Source: Candidatus Latescibacterota bacterium
GTDB lineage: Bacteria; Krumholzibacteriota; Krumholzibacteriia; JACNKJ01
Assembly: GCA_020633725.1 (NCBI GenBank)
Contig: JACKDC010000001.1
Location: forward strand, 868,001 to 932,000
DNA: 64,000 bases
Direction: 5' to 3'
Positions 50,549-58,969 of the stretch are shown piece after piece. The notes below the pieces were generated by a model. The model saw only the letters and a list, made by a program, of their open reading frames with translations, did no database searches and was not told where the DNA came from. The translations under genes were made by a program, and so were the position numbers. Numbering within the stretch: position 1 is the stretch's first letter; each line of letters starts with the position of its first letter.

Positions 50549-51073
50549 CTACAGCTCCAGGAGACCGTCCGGGGGATCGATCTCGATGACCCCCTCCGCC
50601 CAGTCGATGCCGCAGAGGATGGGCGGGACGAAGGGTATCGCGTAGTCCTTCGTCTCGCCCTTCACCTGCAGCAGCGGCTGGCCCGGCATGGGCGTGAGCG
50701 CCGTCGCGCGGCCCAGCGCCTCGCCGCCGGCGAGCCGCACCTCCATGCCCTCCACCTGCCAGCTGCGGGGCACGTCCGGCAGCGCGACGTCCGGCTCGCC
50801 CACCAGCTGCAACTCCGCGTCGCGCAGCGCCTCGGCGGCGTTGCGGTCGGCCAGAGCCTCGAGGCGCAGCACCAGACAGTCGCCGGAGGGCCGGCTGCCC
50901 AGCACCTTCACGTCCCGCTCCTCGCCGGCGAGGGCCAGCTTGAGCCGGGACGAGGTGAGCGCCTCCGGCCAGAAGTCCTCGCTGGGCAGGAGCTTCACCT
51001 CGCCCTTGATGCCTACGGGGCGCACCAGACGCCCCAGCTCGATCCGCCGCGGGGCGGCCTCACTCGTGCTCAC
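50549..51073 (-). CDS. rimM: ribosome maturation factor RimM
   Basis: RimM binds S19 and helps assemble the 30S head. The 174-residue product has the N-terminal motif RLVRPVGIKGEVKLLP and the C-terminal PRC-barrel with AIPFVPPILCGIDWAEGVIEI. Its GTG start overlaps the end of khpA by 14 bases. It sits in the usual rpsP-khpA-rimM-trmD order. Confidence 0.96.
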   Translation of the reverse strand: MSTSEAAPRRIELGRLVRPVGIKGEVKLLPSEDFWPEALTSSRLKLALAGEERDVKVLGSRPSGDCLVLRLEALADRNAAEALRDAELQLVGEPDVALPDVPRSWQVEGMEVRLAGGEALGRATALTPMPGQPLLQVKGETKDYAIPFVPPILCGIDWAEGVIEIDPPDGLLEL

Positions 51074-51305
51074 GGATCCGGAGGCTGACCTTCCGCTCCT
51101 CCCTGCGGCCCACCGCCGAGAGCAGTGTGCGCAGCGCCTCGGCGGTCTTGCCGTGCCGGCCGATGAGACGGCCGAGGTCGTCGGGCGCCAGCAGGAGCGT
51201 GTAGACGTCCTCCGGTCCCTCGGCTTCCTTCTCGATGCTCACCTGCTCCGGCGCCTCCACCAGGGAGTCGGCGATGTAGCGGAGCAGCTTTTCCACCTGG
51301 GCCAT
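51060..51305 (-). CDS. khpA: KH-domain RNA-binding protein KhpA
   Basis: KhpA is an 81-residue single-KH protein found next to rpsP in many bacteria, where with KhpB it binds RNA and affects cell size. The GxxG loop is GRLIGRHGKTAEALRTLL. It is separated by 3 bases from rpsP and overlaps rimM. Confidence 0.93.
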   Translation of the reverse strand: MAQVEKLLRYIADSLVEAPEQVSIEKEAEGPEDVYTLLLAPDDLGRLIGRHGKTAEALRTLLSAVGRREERKVSLRIREHE

Positions 51306-51308
51306 CCG

Positions 51309-51797
51309 CTAGGCCTCCGCCCCGTCGGCCTCGCCGGACTCCGCGGGCGCCTCGGCGGCGGCAGCGGCGGCCTCGGCGTCGGCCTTGGCCTTCGCGGCGG
51401 CCACGGCGGCGACGCGCGCGTCTTCCTTCTTCTGCGCCTTCTTGTCGGCGCGGCTGGGCGACGCGGCCCGGGGCTTCGGCTGCTTGGCCTTCCAGGCCTC
51501 CAGGCGCGCCTCGAGATCCGCGGGCTCGACGCCCTCGCTGAGGAGGCGGTGCTTCTCCATCAGGCCCTGCCGGCGGATCAGATTCTCCGCGGTGCCCGAG
51601 GGCTCGGCGCCCTGGCCCAGCCAGTGGAGGATGCGATCCTCGTTCAGATTGATCTCGGTGGCCTTGGGCACCGGGTTGTAGGTGCCGAGATTCTCGATGT
51701 AGCGGCCATCGCGCCGGGCCCGGGAATCCACCACCACCAGGCGGTAGAAGGGCCGCTTCATGGAACCCATTCGCGTCAGACGGATCTTCGTCGACAA
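51309..51797 (-). CDS. rpsP: 30S ribosomal protein S16 with a long Ala/Lys-rich tail
   Basis: S16 is a primary-binding protein of the 30S body. The first 85 residues are ordinary S16 (KIRLTRMGSMKRPFYRLVVV, ENLGTYNPV, LGQGAEPS). A further tail of about 75 residues is rich in Ala, Lys and Glu, as seen in Bacteroidetes and relatives. It follows ffh by 16 bases. Confidence 0.97.
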   Translation of the reverse strand: MSTKIRLTRMGSMKRPFYRLVVVDSRARRDGRYIENLGTYNPVPKATEINLNEDRILHWLGQGAEPSGTAENLIRRQGLMEKHRLLSEGVEPADLEARLEAWKAKQPKPRAASPSRADKKAQKKEDARVAAVAAAKAKADAEAAAAAAEAPAESGEADGAEA

Positions 51798-51813
51798 GGG
51801 AGAAACCTCCGGT

Positions 51814-53160
51814 TCAGTTGCCTGGCCCGCCGCGCATGGGGCCCGGGACGCGACCCCGGCCCTTCATCCGGCCGAGGGTCTTCATCATCTTCTTCATCTC
51901 GCCGTGCTGCCTGAGCAGCTGATTGACGTCTTGCACCGTGGTGCCGCTGCCGCGCGCGATGCGCCGGCGGCGGCTGCCGTCGATGATCTCGGGGCGCCGA
52001 CGCTCCTGCCGCGTCATCGACTGGATGATCGCCCGCACACGCGTGAGCTGGCCCTCATCCGCCTCGAAGCCCTGGGACTGGAGCTTGCTCATCCCGGGCA
52101 ACATGCCGAGGATCTTGTTCAGCGGCCCCATCTTCTGCAGCTTCTCGATCTGCCCCAGCATGTCCTCGAGATCCAGTCCCTGCTTGCGCAGCTTCTGCTC
52201 GAGTTGCTGGGCCTCGGCGAGATCCTGCTCCTGCTGGACCTTCTCCACCAGGGACAGGACGTCGCCCATGCCGAGGATCCGCCCGGCCATGCGGTCGGGG
52301 TGGAAGGCCTCGACGTCCTTCACGGTCTCGCCCACGCCCACGAACTTGATGGGCAGGCCGGTCACCGCGCGCACCGATAGGGCGGCGCCGCCGCGGGCGT
52401 CGCCGTCCAGCTTGCTCAGCAGGACGCCGGTGAGCGGCAGCCGGTCCTTGAAGGCCTCGGCCACGCGCACGGCCTCCTGGCCGGTCATCGCATCCACCAC
52501 CAGGAGGATCTCGTCGGGGCGCAGGCGCGCGTTCAGCCCTTCGAGCTCTCCCATCAGCGCCTCGTCCACGTGCAGGCGCCCGGCGGTGTCCAGCAGCATC
52601 AGATCGCAGAGCCGGGCGCGCGCGTCGGCGCGTCCGGACTCGGCGATGACGCCCACGTCCTTCTCGTCCCGATCCAGGAAGACCGGGATGTCGATCTGGC
52701 GGCCCAGGACCTCCAGCTGGTCCATCGCCGCGGGGCGCTGGATGTCCGCGCCCACCAGCAGCGGCCGCCGTCCCTGGCGCCGCAGCAGCCCCGCCAGCTT
52801 GGCGGCGAAGCTCGTCTTGCCCGCGCCCTGCAGGCCCACGAGCATGACCGTGGACACCGGGCTCGTCCGCAGGTCCAGCGGGTGATGGCCCTCGCCTCCG
52901 CCAAGGAGCTTCACGAGCTCCTCGTGGACGATCCCCACCACCTGCTGCGCCGTGCTCAGCTCGCCCAGCGCCTGCCGCCCCACCGCGCTCTCGCGGACGC
53001 GGGCGACGAAGTCGCGCGTGACGCCGAAGTTGACGTCCGCTTCGAGCAGCGCGCGGCGCACTTCGCGCAGCGCCTCCTCGACGTCCTCCTCCCGAAGTTT
53101 TCCCTTCCCCCTCAGCTTGGTGAAGACGGACTCCAAGCGCTCGCTGAGGTTCTGGAACAC
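51814..53160 (-). CDS. ffh: signal recognition particle protein Ffh
   Basis: Ffh binds 4.5S RNA and signal sequences and delivers nascent membrane proteins to FtsY. The 448-residue product has the N domain (LRGKGKLREEDVEEALREV), the GTPase P-loop GLQGAGKTSFAAKLAG, LLDTAGR, TGVLLSKLDGDARGGAAL, and a Met-rich M domain (LPGMSKL, KKMMKTLGRMKGRG). It starts at GTG 53160 with GGAGG 5 bases before. It is the first gene of the operon that runs to yraN. Confidence 0.98.
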   Translation of the reverse strand: MFQNLSERLESVFTKLRGKGKLREEDVEEALREVRRALLEADVNFGVTRDFVARVRESAVGRQALGELSTAQQVVGIVHEELVKLLGGGEGHHPLDLRTSPVSTVMLVGLQGAGKTSFAAKLAGLLRRQGRRPLLVGADIQRPAAMDQLEVLGRQIDIPVFLDRDEKDVGVIAESGRADARARLCDLMLLDTAGRLHVDEALMGELEGLNARLRPDEILLVVDAMTGQEAVRVAEAFKDRLPLTGVLLSKLDGDARGGAALSVRAVTGLPIKFVGVGETVKDVEAFHPDRMAGRILGMGDVLSLVEKVQQEQDLAEAQQLEQKLRKQGLDLEDMLGQIEKLQKMGPLNKILGMLPGMSKLQSQGFEADEGQLTRVRAIIQSMTRQERRRPEIIDGSRRRRIARGSGTTVQDVNQLLRQHGEMKKMMKTLGRMKGRGRVPGPMRGGPGN

Positions 53161-53216
53161 GAAGGCCTCCGGGAGAGCGCCCCCTGCCAGGCGTGGCGTA
53201 GGCGCACGAAGTCGGC

Positions 53217-53245
53217 AATATAGCAGAGCTTACCCTGCCTGACAA
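53217..53245 (-). promoter_or_regulatory. promoter of the ffh-rpsP-trmD operon
   Basis: The minus strand reads TTGTCA (53240-53245), 17 bases, TATATT (53217-53222), a near-consensus promoter. The leader of about 50 bases ends with GGAGG before the ffh GTG. Confidence 0.7.
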
Positions 53246-53268
53246 GCCCCTGGCGGCGGCAAAACGCG

Positions 53269-53958
53269 CTATTTTGAGGCGGCGGCCTCGCGGAGCGCGG
53301 CCACGGCGGCGGCCCGGTCGGGCTTGCCCATGACGGCGCTGGCGGCCACCAGCACGTCCGCGCCCGCGCGGCGCAGGAGGCCGGCCTGGGCGGGCCCCAC
53401 GCCGCCGTCCACGGAGATGGCGAAGTCGAGGCCCGCCTCGCGGCGCAGGGCCGCGGCGGCCTCGACCTTCTCCACGGCCGCGGGCTGGAAGGCCTGGCCG
53501 CAGTAGCCGGGCTCGACGCTCATCACCAGCAGCAGGTCGAGGCGCTCCCAGAGCGGCCCCGCCGGGGGCAGCGGCGTGCCAGGGCGGACCGAGAGGCCCG
53601 CCAGGACGCCGAGCGCGTGGAGCGCGTCGACTGCGCGCACGGGGTCGCTCAGGGTCTCGAGGTGCAGGGTGAGTCCGTGGCAGCCCGCCTCGGCATAGCT
53701 GGCGGCGCTGGCCAGGGGCGACTCGATCATCAGGTGGCAGTCGAGGGGCAGCCGGGCCACCTTCGCCACGGCGGCGATGACCTCGGGGCCGAAGGTGAGG
53801 TTGGGGACGAAGTGGCCGTCCATGACGTCCAGATGCAGCAGGTCCGCGCCGGCCGTCTCCACGTCGCGCACCTCGTCGGCCAGGCGGGCCAGGTCGCCGC
53901 CGAGCAGCGACGGCGCCACGCCCACCCTATTGCGATCCAGATGCGACCACCAGCTCAA
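53269..53958 (-). CDS. rpe: ribulose-phosphate 3-epimerase
   Basis: Rpe interconverts ribulose-5-P and xylulose-5-P in the pentose phosphate pathway. The 229-residue TIM barrel has VAPSLLGGDLARLADEV, LHLDVMDGHFVPNLTFGP, LDCHLMIESP, MSVEPGYCGQAF and ISVDGGVGPAQAGLLRRAGAD. The start is unclear: a TTG at 53958 has an AAGGGGG site but overlaps the PASTA gene by 32 bases, while a GTG at 53925 fits the family N-terminus better and lies 1 base after the PASTA stop. Confidence 0.93.
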   Translation of the reverse strand: MSWWSHLDRNRVGVAPSLLGGDLARLADEVRDVETAGADLLHLDVMDGHFVPNLTFGPEVIAAVAKVARLPLDCHLMIESPLASAASYAEAGCHGLTLHLETLSDPVRAVDALHALGVLAGLSVRPGTPLPPAGPLWERLDLLLVMSVEPGYCGQAFQPAAVEKVEAAAALRREAGLDFAISVDGGVGPAQAGLLRRAGADVLVAASAVMGKPDRAAAVAALREAAASK

Positions 53959-54670
53959 GGTGCCGCCCCCCTTCCACGCGAGTCCCCGCGGCGGGACTCT
54001 GAGACAGGATGTCGCCGGGCCGCGCGCCCAGCGCGCTCCGGTAGCGCAGCTCCGGGCGTTCCAGCCCGCTGTCCGCCAGCAGGGCCAGCGCGGCGTCCAG
54101 GTCCCGCTGCGTCAGGTCGGGCATCAGGTAGCCGCCCGCGCCGGCGCCGCCCCCCGTGGACAGCAGCAGGGCGACGCTTCCGCCCAGCGGCACGCGCGCG
54201 CCGGGTCCCGGGCGGCTGCTGAGGACGTCGCCCGCGGGCGTGTCGCCGGGGCAGCGCAGCAGATCGCCGGGCACCAGGCCCAGGTCCTCGAGGCTCAGGC
54301 GCGCCTGGCGCTCGGTCTGCCCGTGCAGCTCGGGGACCACGACCATGCGCGGGCCCGCGGAGAAGGTGACCGTGACGCGCCGGCCCGACTTGACCTGGGT
54401 CCCGGCGGGTGGGTGCTGGCGCAACAGGTAGCCGCTGGGCAGCGAGGCGTCGAACTCCGCCGGGCGCTCGCTCAGGATCAGGCCGCGCCGCGCGCAGAGG
54501 GCGTAGACCTCCTCCTTCGAGCTGCCCTCGAGCAGCGGCATGGCGAAGGCGGTTCCGCTGCCCACGTGGTGCGGCAGGATCCAGCGGTTGGCGACCCAGA
54601 TGCCCAGCAGCACGAAGGCCGCCATGCCCAGGACGCTCAACGTGAAGCGCGTGAGTCCGCGCATCTTCAT
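53927..54670 (-). CDS. membrane-anchored PASTA-domain protein
   Basis: A 247-residue protein with one N-terminal helix (FTLSVLGMAAFVLLGIWVAN) and three PASTA repeats: about 42-110 (MPLLEGSSKEEVYALCARRG), 110-180 (VPELHGQTERQARLSLEDLG) and 180-247 (MPDLTQRDLDAALALLADSG). PASTA domains bind muropeptides in PknB-type kinases and PBPs; here there is no kinase or PBP part. It may bind cell-wall material. It overlaps rsmB by ATGA. Confidence 0.88.
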   Translation of the reverse strand: MKMRGLTRFTLSVLGMAAFVLLGIWVANRWILPHHVGSGTAFAMPLLEGSSKEEVYALCARRGLILSERPAEFDASLPSGYLLRQHPPAGTQVKSGRRVTVTFSAGPRMVVVPELHGQTERQARLSLEDLGLVPGDLLRCPGDTPAGDVLSSRPGPGARVPLGGSVALLLSTGGGAGAGGYLMPDLTQRDLDAALALLADSGLERPELRYRSALGARPGDILSQSPAAGTRVEGGRHLELVVASGSQ

Positions 54671-56055
54671 CCTGCGCTTCTCCCCTCGGCCGGCGTTTCG
54701 CGGCGCCGGCAGCGGAAGGCGTACATGCCCGAGCCATCCTCGACGTCGGGCAACACGAGATAGTCGCCGCCGGCGCTGCGCAAGGCGGCCGGCAGCTCGT
54801 CCGCGCCGAAGGGCTCCGGCGCGAAATCCGGCCGCGCGGCCAGGAAGCCCTCGCGCTGGCGGACCGTCTCCTCCGGCGTGAAGGTGCAGACCGCGTAGAG
54901 CAGCCGTCCCCCCGGCCGCACCCAGGCCGCCGCCGCGACGAGCAGTTCGCGCTGCAGCGCCGCGAGCCGCGGGATCTCCTCCGGACGGCGGCGCCAGCGC
55001 GCGTCGGGATTCAGCGCGAGCGTGCCCAGGGCGCTGCAGGGAGCGTCCAGGAGGACGCCGTCCAGCGGACGCGGCGCCGCGACGCGCAGATCCGCGCACT
55101 CGGCGCGGAGCCGAACTAAGCCCAGCCGTTCGGCGTTGGCAAGGACTTTCCCCAGCCGCCCGGCGTCGATGTCCAGCGCGACGACCTCCCGCCGATCCCC
55201 GCCGCGCTCGGCCAGGTGGCAGCACTTGCCGCCCGGCGCCGCGCAGAGGTCCGCGTAGTCGCCCGGCGCCTGCGCGCCGTCCCTGGCGTCGAGCAGCGGC
55301 GCGATGCGCTGGGAGCTGGCGTCCTGGACGCTGACGCGCCCGTCCTCCAGCGCCTCGCGCAGGGCGGCCGGCCACGCGCCGCGCACGCGAAAGCCCAGGG
55401 GCGCGCCGTCGAGGGGCTCAACCTCGGCGCCCGCTTCGCGCAGCGCGTCCAGCAACGCTTCCCGCCCCTCGCGCAGCGCGTTCCAGCGGAAGCAGTAGGC
55501 CGGCGCGGCGCCCACGGCGGCCATGAAGGCCAGGGCCCGCGCGTCGCCGTGTTCGTCGCGCCAGCGCGTGGCGAGCCAGCCGGGGATGGAGTGGACGGCC
55601 TCGGCGTGCGCCTCCCAGTCGTCCGCAGCGGACGGCTCCTCGCCGGGCACGCCGCCGCGCTGCCAGTTGCGGAGCTGCGCGTTGGTCCAGGCCGCGAGGC
55701 GCGGACGCCGGCGCTTGACCCACTCCACGCTCTCGCCGATCACGGCGTGCGCGGGCAGGCGGTCCATGTGCTCGAGCTGATAGAGGGCCAGGCGCAGCGC
55801 GTCGCGCGGCACGGGATCGAGCGACTCGCGGCCGGTGAGACGTCTGAGCCGCGCGTCGAGCCGGCCGCGCAGTCGCACGACGCCCGCGGTCAGCTGTCGA
55901 AAGAGACGGCGATCCCGGGGATCGGCGAGCAGCGGGTCGGCGAGCCAGCGCTCCTGGAGGGCGTCCCAGTCGGCCTCGGCGCCGCCGCCGTCCAGGTCCA
56001 GTTCGAGGGCGGCGAGGAAGCGGAGCGCGGCCTGGCGCGCGGGGGCGAGCTTCAT
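54667..56055 (-). CDS. rsmB: 16S rRNA (cytosine-C5)-methyltransferase RsmB
   Basis: RsmB makes m5C967 in 16S rRNA. The 462-residue product has the N-terminal NusB-like domain and a C-terminal methyltransferase with DLCAAPGGKCCHLAE (SAM site), VVALDIDAGRL, the catalytic VLLDAPCSALGTLALNPD (PC motif) and LLYAVCTFTPEET, the second Cys. Its ATG overlaps the fmt stop (ATGA). Confidence 0.94.
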   Translation of the reverse strand: MKLAPARQAALRFLAALELDLDGGGAEADWDALQERWLADPLLADPRDRRLFRQLTAGVVRLRGRLDARLRRLTGRESLDPVPRDALRLALYQLEHMDRLPAHAVIGESVEWVKRRRPRLAAWTNAQLRNWQRGGVPGEEPSAADDWEAHAEAVHSIPGWLATRWRDEHGDARALAFMAAVGAAPAYCFRWNALREGREALLDALREAGAEVEPLDGAPLGFRVRGAWPAALREALEDGRVSVQDASSQRIAPLLDARDGAQAPGDYADLCAAPGGKCCHLAERGGDRREVVALDIDAGRLGKVLANAERLGLVRLRAECADLRVAAPRPLDGVLLDAPCSALGTLALNPDARWRRRPEEIPRLAALQRELLVAAAAWVRPGGRLLYAVCTFTPEETVRQREGFLAARPDFAPEPFGADELPAALRSAGGDYLVLPDVEDGSGMYAFRCRRRETPAEGRSAG

Positions 56056-56996
56056 CCGTTCTCGAGCCGCTCGCCCACGCGCAGGGGGCGGCCGTTCAGG
56101 TAGGACGGAGCGTCCATGGGACGCCGACCCGGCGGCTGCACGCGCTGCAGTTCGAGCGCGCCCTCGCCGCAGGCGACGAGCAGACGCGGGCGCGCGGCCA
56201 TCACCTCGCCGGGAGCGGCGTGGCCCTGCCGCGGGGCGGGCGCGACCGCGAGCAGACCGAGGCGCTCGCCGTCGCGGCGGCACCAGGCGCCGGGGCTGGG
56301 CGAGTAGGCGCGCACGCGGCGATCCAGCGCCACGGCCGGAAGCGACCAGTCCAGCCCGCCGGCCTCGGCGGGAATCTTGCGCGTGAGGGTGGCGGCGTTG
56401 TCGTCCTGGGCGACGGGCGCCAGCTCGCCGTCGCGCCAGCCGCGCAGCGCGCGCAGCAGGAACGGGCCGGCGCAGGCGGCGAGCGCGTCGGTGAGATCGC
56501 CGGCGGTCCAGCGCGCGTTCAGCGTGAGCGCGTGCGTCGTGAGCACGGGACCCGTATCGAGGCCGGCGTCCATGAGCATGGCGGACCATCCGCTCTCGGC
56601 GAGCCCCTCGAGGATCGCGTGCTGGATCGGACTCGCACCCCGGCCCCAGGGCAGCAGCGAGGCGTGCAGGTTGAGGCAGCCCAGGCGCGGCAGCGCCAGC
56701 AGCGGGGGCGGCAGGATGCGCGCGAAGGCGATGACGACGATCACGTCGAGCGCCAGCGGCGCGAGCACGGCTTCGACGGCGGCGCGATCGCCGCGCTCCC
56801 AGCGCAGCAGCGCGACGTCGAGGTCGAGCGCCGCCTCCCCCACCGGGGTCGGCACGGTTCCGCCCCGGCGTCCGCGGCGGCGGTCGCCGAGGGTCACCAC
56901 CTGGACCAGCTCGATGTCGGGGGCCGCATGCAGGGCGCGCAGGGCGGGGACGCCCAGCGCCGGGCTGCCCATGAACGCCACGCGGAGCCGCGTCAT
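56052..56996 (-). CDS. fmt: methionyl-tRNA formyltransferase
   Basis: Fmt formylates initiator Met-tRNA. The 314-residue product begins RVAFMGSPALGVPALRAL and contains the formyl-transfer motif NLHASLLPWGRGASPIQHAI and the GLDTGPVL loop, with catalytic Asn, His and Asp. It overlaps def by ATGA, the standard def-fmt pair. Confidence 0.96.
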   Translation of the reverse strand: MTRLRVAFMGSPALGVPALRALHAAPDIELVQVVTLGDRRRGRRGGTVPTPVGEAALDLDVALLRWERGDRAAVEAVLAPLALDVIVVIAFARILPPPLLALPRLGCLNLHASLLPWGRGASPIQHAILEGLAESGWSAMLMDAGLDTGPVLTTHALTLNARWTAGDLTDALAACAGPFLLRALRGWRDGELAPVAQDDNAATLTRKIPAEAGGLDWSLPAVALDRRVRAYSPSPGAWCRRDGERLGLLAVAPAPRQGHAAPGEVMAARPRLLVACGEGALELQRVQPPGRRPMDAPSYLNGRPLRVGERLENG

Positions 56997-57520
56997 TGGC
57001 GGGGGGCGTACTCGCGTTCGATGTCGGCGAGACGCTTCTTGAGGAGCATGCGCCGCGCTGGGCTCAGGCGGTCCGTGAAGAGGATGCCCTCGCAGTGATC
57101 CAGCTCGTGCTGGATCACCCGCGCCAGCATGCCGCCCGTCTCCAGCTCGACGCTCTCGCCGCCGAGGTCCTGGAACTGCACGCGCACGCGTTCGGGCCGC
57201 GTGACCTCCGCGCGCAGGCCGGGGATGGAGAGGCAGCCCTCCTCGATGGCCACCTCCTCCTTCGAGCGCTCGACGATGCGGGCGTTGGCCATGAGCAGCA
57301 CCTCGTCCTCCTCGCGCTCGTCGTCATCCACGTTCGCCACGAGGATAAAGAAGTGCTGGGCCAGCCCCACCTGCGGCGCGGCCAGACCGATGCCTCCCTC
57401 CTCGTGGAGGATCTCCAGCATGCGCGGGATGTGTTGCTCCAGCGCCTCGCCGAACGCGGTGACGGGCTCGCCGCGCTGACGCAGGACGTCGCAGCCGATG
57501 TACTTGAGGCTGAGGCTCAT
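56993..57520 (-). CDS. def: peptide deformylase
   Basis: Def removes the N-formyl group from new proteins. All three motifs are present: GIGLAAPQVGLAQ, EEGCLSIPG (metal Cys) and VIQHELDHCEGILF (two His and the catalytic Glu). The 175-residue length is usual. One base separates it from yajC. Confidence 0.97.
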   Translation of the reverse strand: MSLSLKYIGCDVLRQRGEPVTAFGEALEQHIPRMLEILHEEGGIGLAAPQVGLAQHFFILVANVDDDEREEDEVLLMANARIVERSKEEVAIEEGCLSIPGLRAEVTRPERVRVQFQDLGGESVELETGGMLARVIQHELDHCEGILFTDRLSPARRMLLKKRLADIEREYAPRQ

Positions 57521-57521
57521 C

Positions 57522-57812
57522 TCACTTGTCCAGCTTGGCGCTCACGTTGCCGATGGACACCTCGACCTTGCAGTTCTCGTCGAGACGGACGACCACGCGG
57601 TCCTCCTTGACGCCCACGACGGTGCCGAAGAGACCGCCGCTGGTCATGACGTGATCCCCCTTGGCCAGGGTCTTGAGCATCGCCTGATGCTCCTTGGCCC
57701 GGCGCTGCTGGGGACGGATCATGAAGAAGTACAGGACCGCGAACATGCCCACCATGAGGAGCATCGGGCTCCAGGCGGGGGCCGAGGTCTGGGCCTGCAG
57801 GAGGAGGGGCAT
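57522..57812 (-). CDS. yajC: preprotein translocase subunit YajC
   Basis: YajC is a small SecDF-associated membrane protein. The 96-residue product has the single helix MLLMVGMFAVLYFFMIRPQQ and the following KGDHVMTSGGLFGTVVGVKED, both diagnostic. It lies between tgt (20 bases) and def. SecD and SecF genes, often next to it, are not seen here. Confidence 0.95.
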   Translation of the reverse strand: MPLLLQAQTSAPAWSPMLLMVGMFAVLYFFMIRPQQRRAKEHQAMLKTLAKGDHVMTSGGLFGTVVGVKEDRVVVRLDENCKVEVSIGNVSAKLDK

Positions 57813-57832
57813 CGGGGCTCCTTCCGGAAGTG

Positions 57833-58969
57833 TCAGTCGGTGGCCATGGCATAGCCGTCGAAGAAGTCGCGCAGGTACGCGGCGTAGTTTCCCGCCAGGA
57901 TGGCCTCGCGGGCGCCGCGCATCAAGTCCAAATAGAAGTACAGATTGTGCAGGGTCGCAAGCGTCATCCCCGTGGGTTCGCCCACCTGGATGAGGTGGCG
58001 CAGGTAGGCGCGGCTGTGCCGGCGGCAGGTGGGGCAGGCGCAGGCGTCGTCCGGGGGCGCCTGGTCGTCGGCGTAGGCGGCGTTCTTGACCACCAGCCGT
58101 CCCGCGCGGGTGAACAGCGTGCCCTTGCGCGCGTTGCGCGTGGGCATGACGCAGTCGAACATGTCCACGCCCCGCGCGACGCAGCGCAGCAGGTCCTCCG
58201 GAAAGCCGACGCCCATCAGGTAGCGCGGCTTGTCGGCCGGCAGCAGCTCGGCGCAGAGCGCGGTGAGGTCCAGCATCTCGGTCTTCGGCTCCCCCACCGC
58301 CAGGCCGCCGATGGCGTGGCCGGGCAGGTCGAGCGCGGCGATCTCGTCCACGGAGCGCCGGCGCAGCGCGGGGTAACTGGCGCCCTGCACGATGCCGAAG
58401 AGCCGCTGCGCGTGCGCGTGATGCTGGAAGACGGGCCCGCGGTGGTCACGGCAGCGACGCGCCCAGCGCGTGGTGCGGGCGGTGGAGCGCTCCGCGTCCT
58501 CGAAGGTGCTCGGGTAGGGCATGCACTCGTCCAGCGGCATGACGAGGTCCGCGCCCAGCGCGGCCTGGACGTCGATCACCTGCTCGGGCGTGAGGGCGTG
58601 GCGCGAGCCGTCGAGGTGCGAACGGAAGCTGACGCCCTCCTCGCTCACGGTGTTCAGGCTCTTCAGCGAGAAGAACTGGTAGCCACCGCTGTCCGTGAGC
58701 AGCGCGCCGCGCCAGGCGGCGAGGCCGTGCACGCCGCCGGCCGCCTCCACGCGCGCCGCGCCCGGACGCAGGTAGAGGTGGTAGGTGTTCGCGAGGATCA
58801 GCCGCGCGCCGATGGACTCCAGCTGCTCGGCGGTGGCGGTCTTCACCGCGCCCTGGGTGCCCACGGGCATGAAGACCGGCGTGGGGACGTCCCCGTGCTC
58901 CGTGTGCAGCACGCCCGCCCTCGCGCCGGTGGGATCCACCGCCTGCAGCTCGAAGAAGGGGGCGCTCAC
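57833..58969 (-). CDS. tgt: queuine tRNA-ribosyltransferase
   Basis: Tgt swaps guanine 34 of GUN tRNAs for preQ1. The 378-residue product has the general base region LLTDSGGYQFFSLKSLN, VMPLDECMPYPS, the nucleophile loop DMFDCVMPTRNARKGTLF, and the zinc site CACPTCRRHSRAYLRHL. Its GTG overlaps the queA stop (GTGA). Confidence 0.97.
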   Translation of the reverse strand: MSAPFFELQAVDPTGARAGVLHTEHGDVPTPVFMPVGTQGAVKTATAEQLESIGARLILANTYHLYLRPGAARVEAAGGVHGLAAWRGALLTDSGGYQFFSLKSLNTVSEEGVSFRSHLDGSRHALTPEQVIDVQAALGADLVMPLDECMPYPSTFEDAERSTARTTRWARRCRDHRGPVFQHHAHAQRLFGIVQGASYPALRRRSVDEIAALDLPGHAIGGLAVGEPKTEMLDLTALCAELLPADKPRYLMGVGFPEDLLRCVARGVDMFDCVMPTRNARKGTLFTRAGRLVVKNAAYADDQAPPDDACACPTCRRHSRAYLRHLIQVGEPTGMTLATLHNLYFYLDLMRGAREAILAGNYAAYLRDFFDGYAMATD

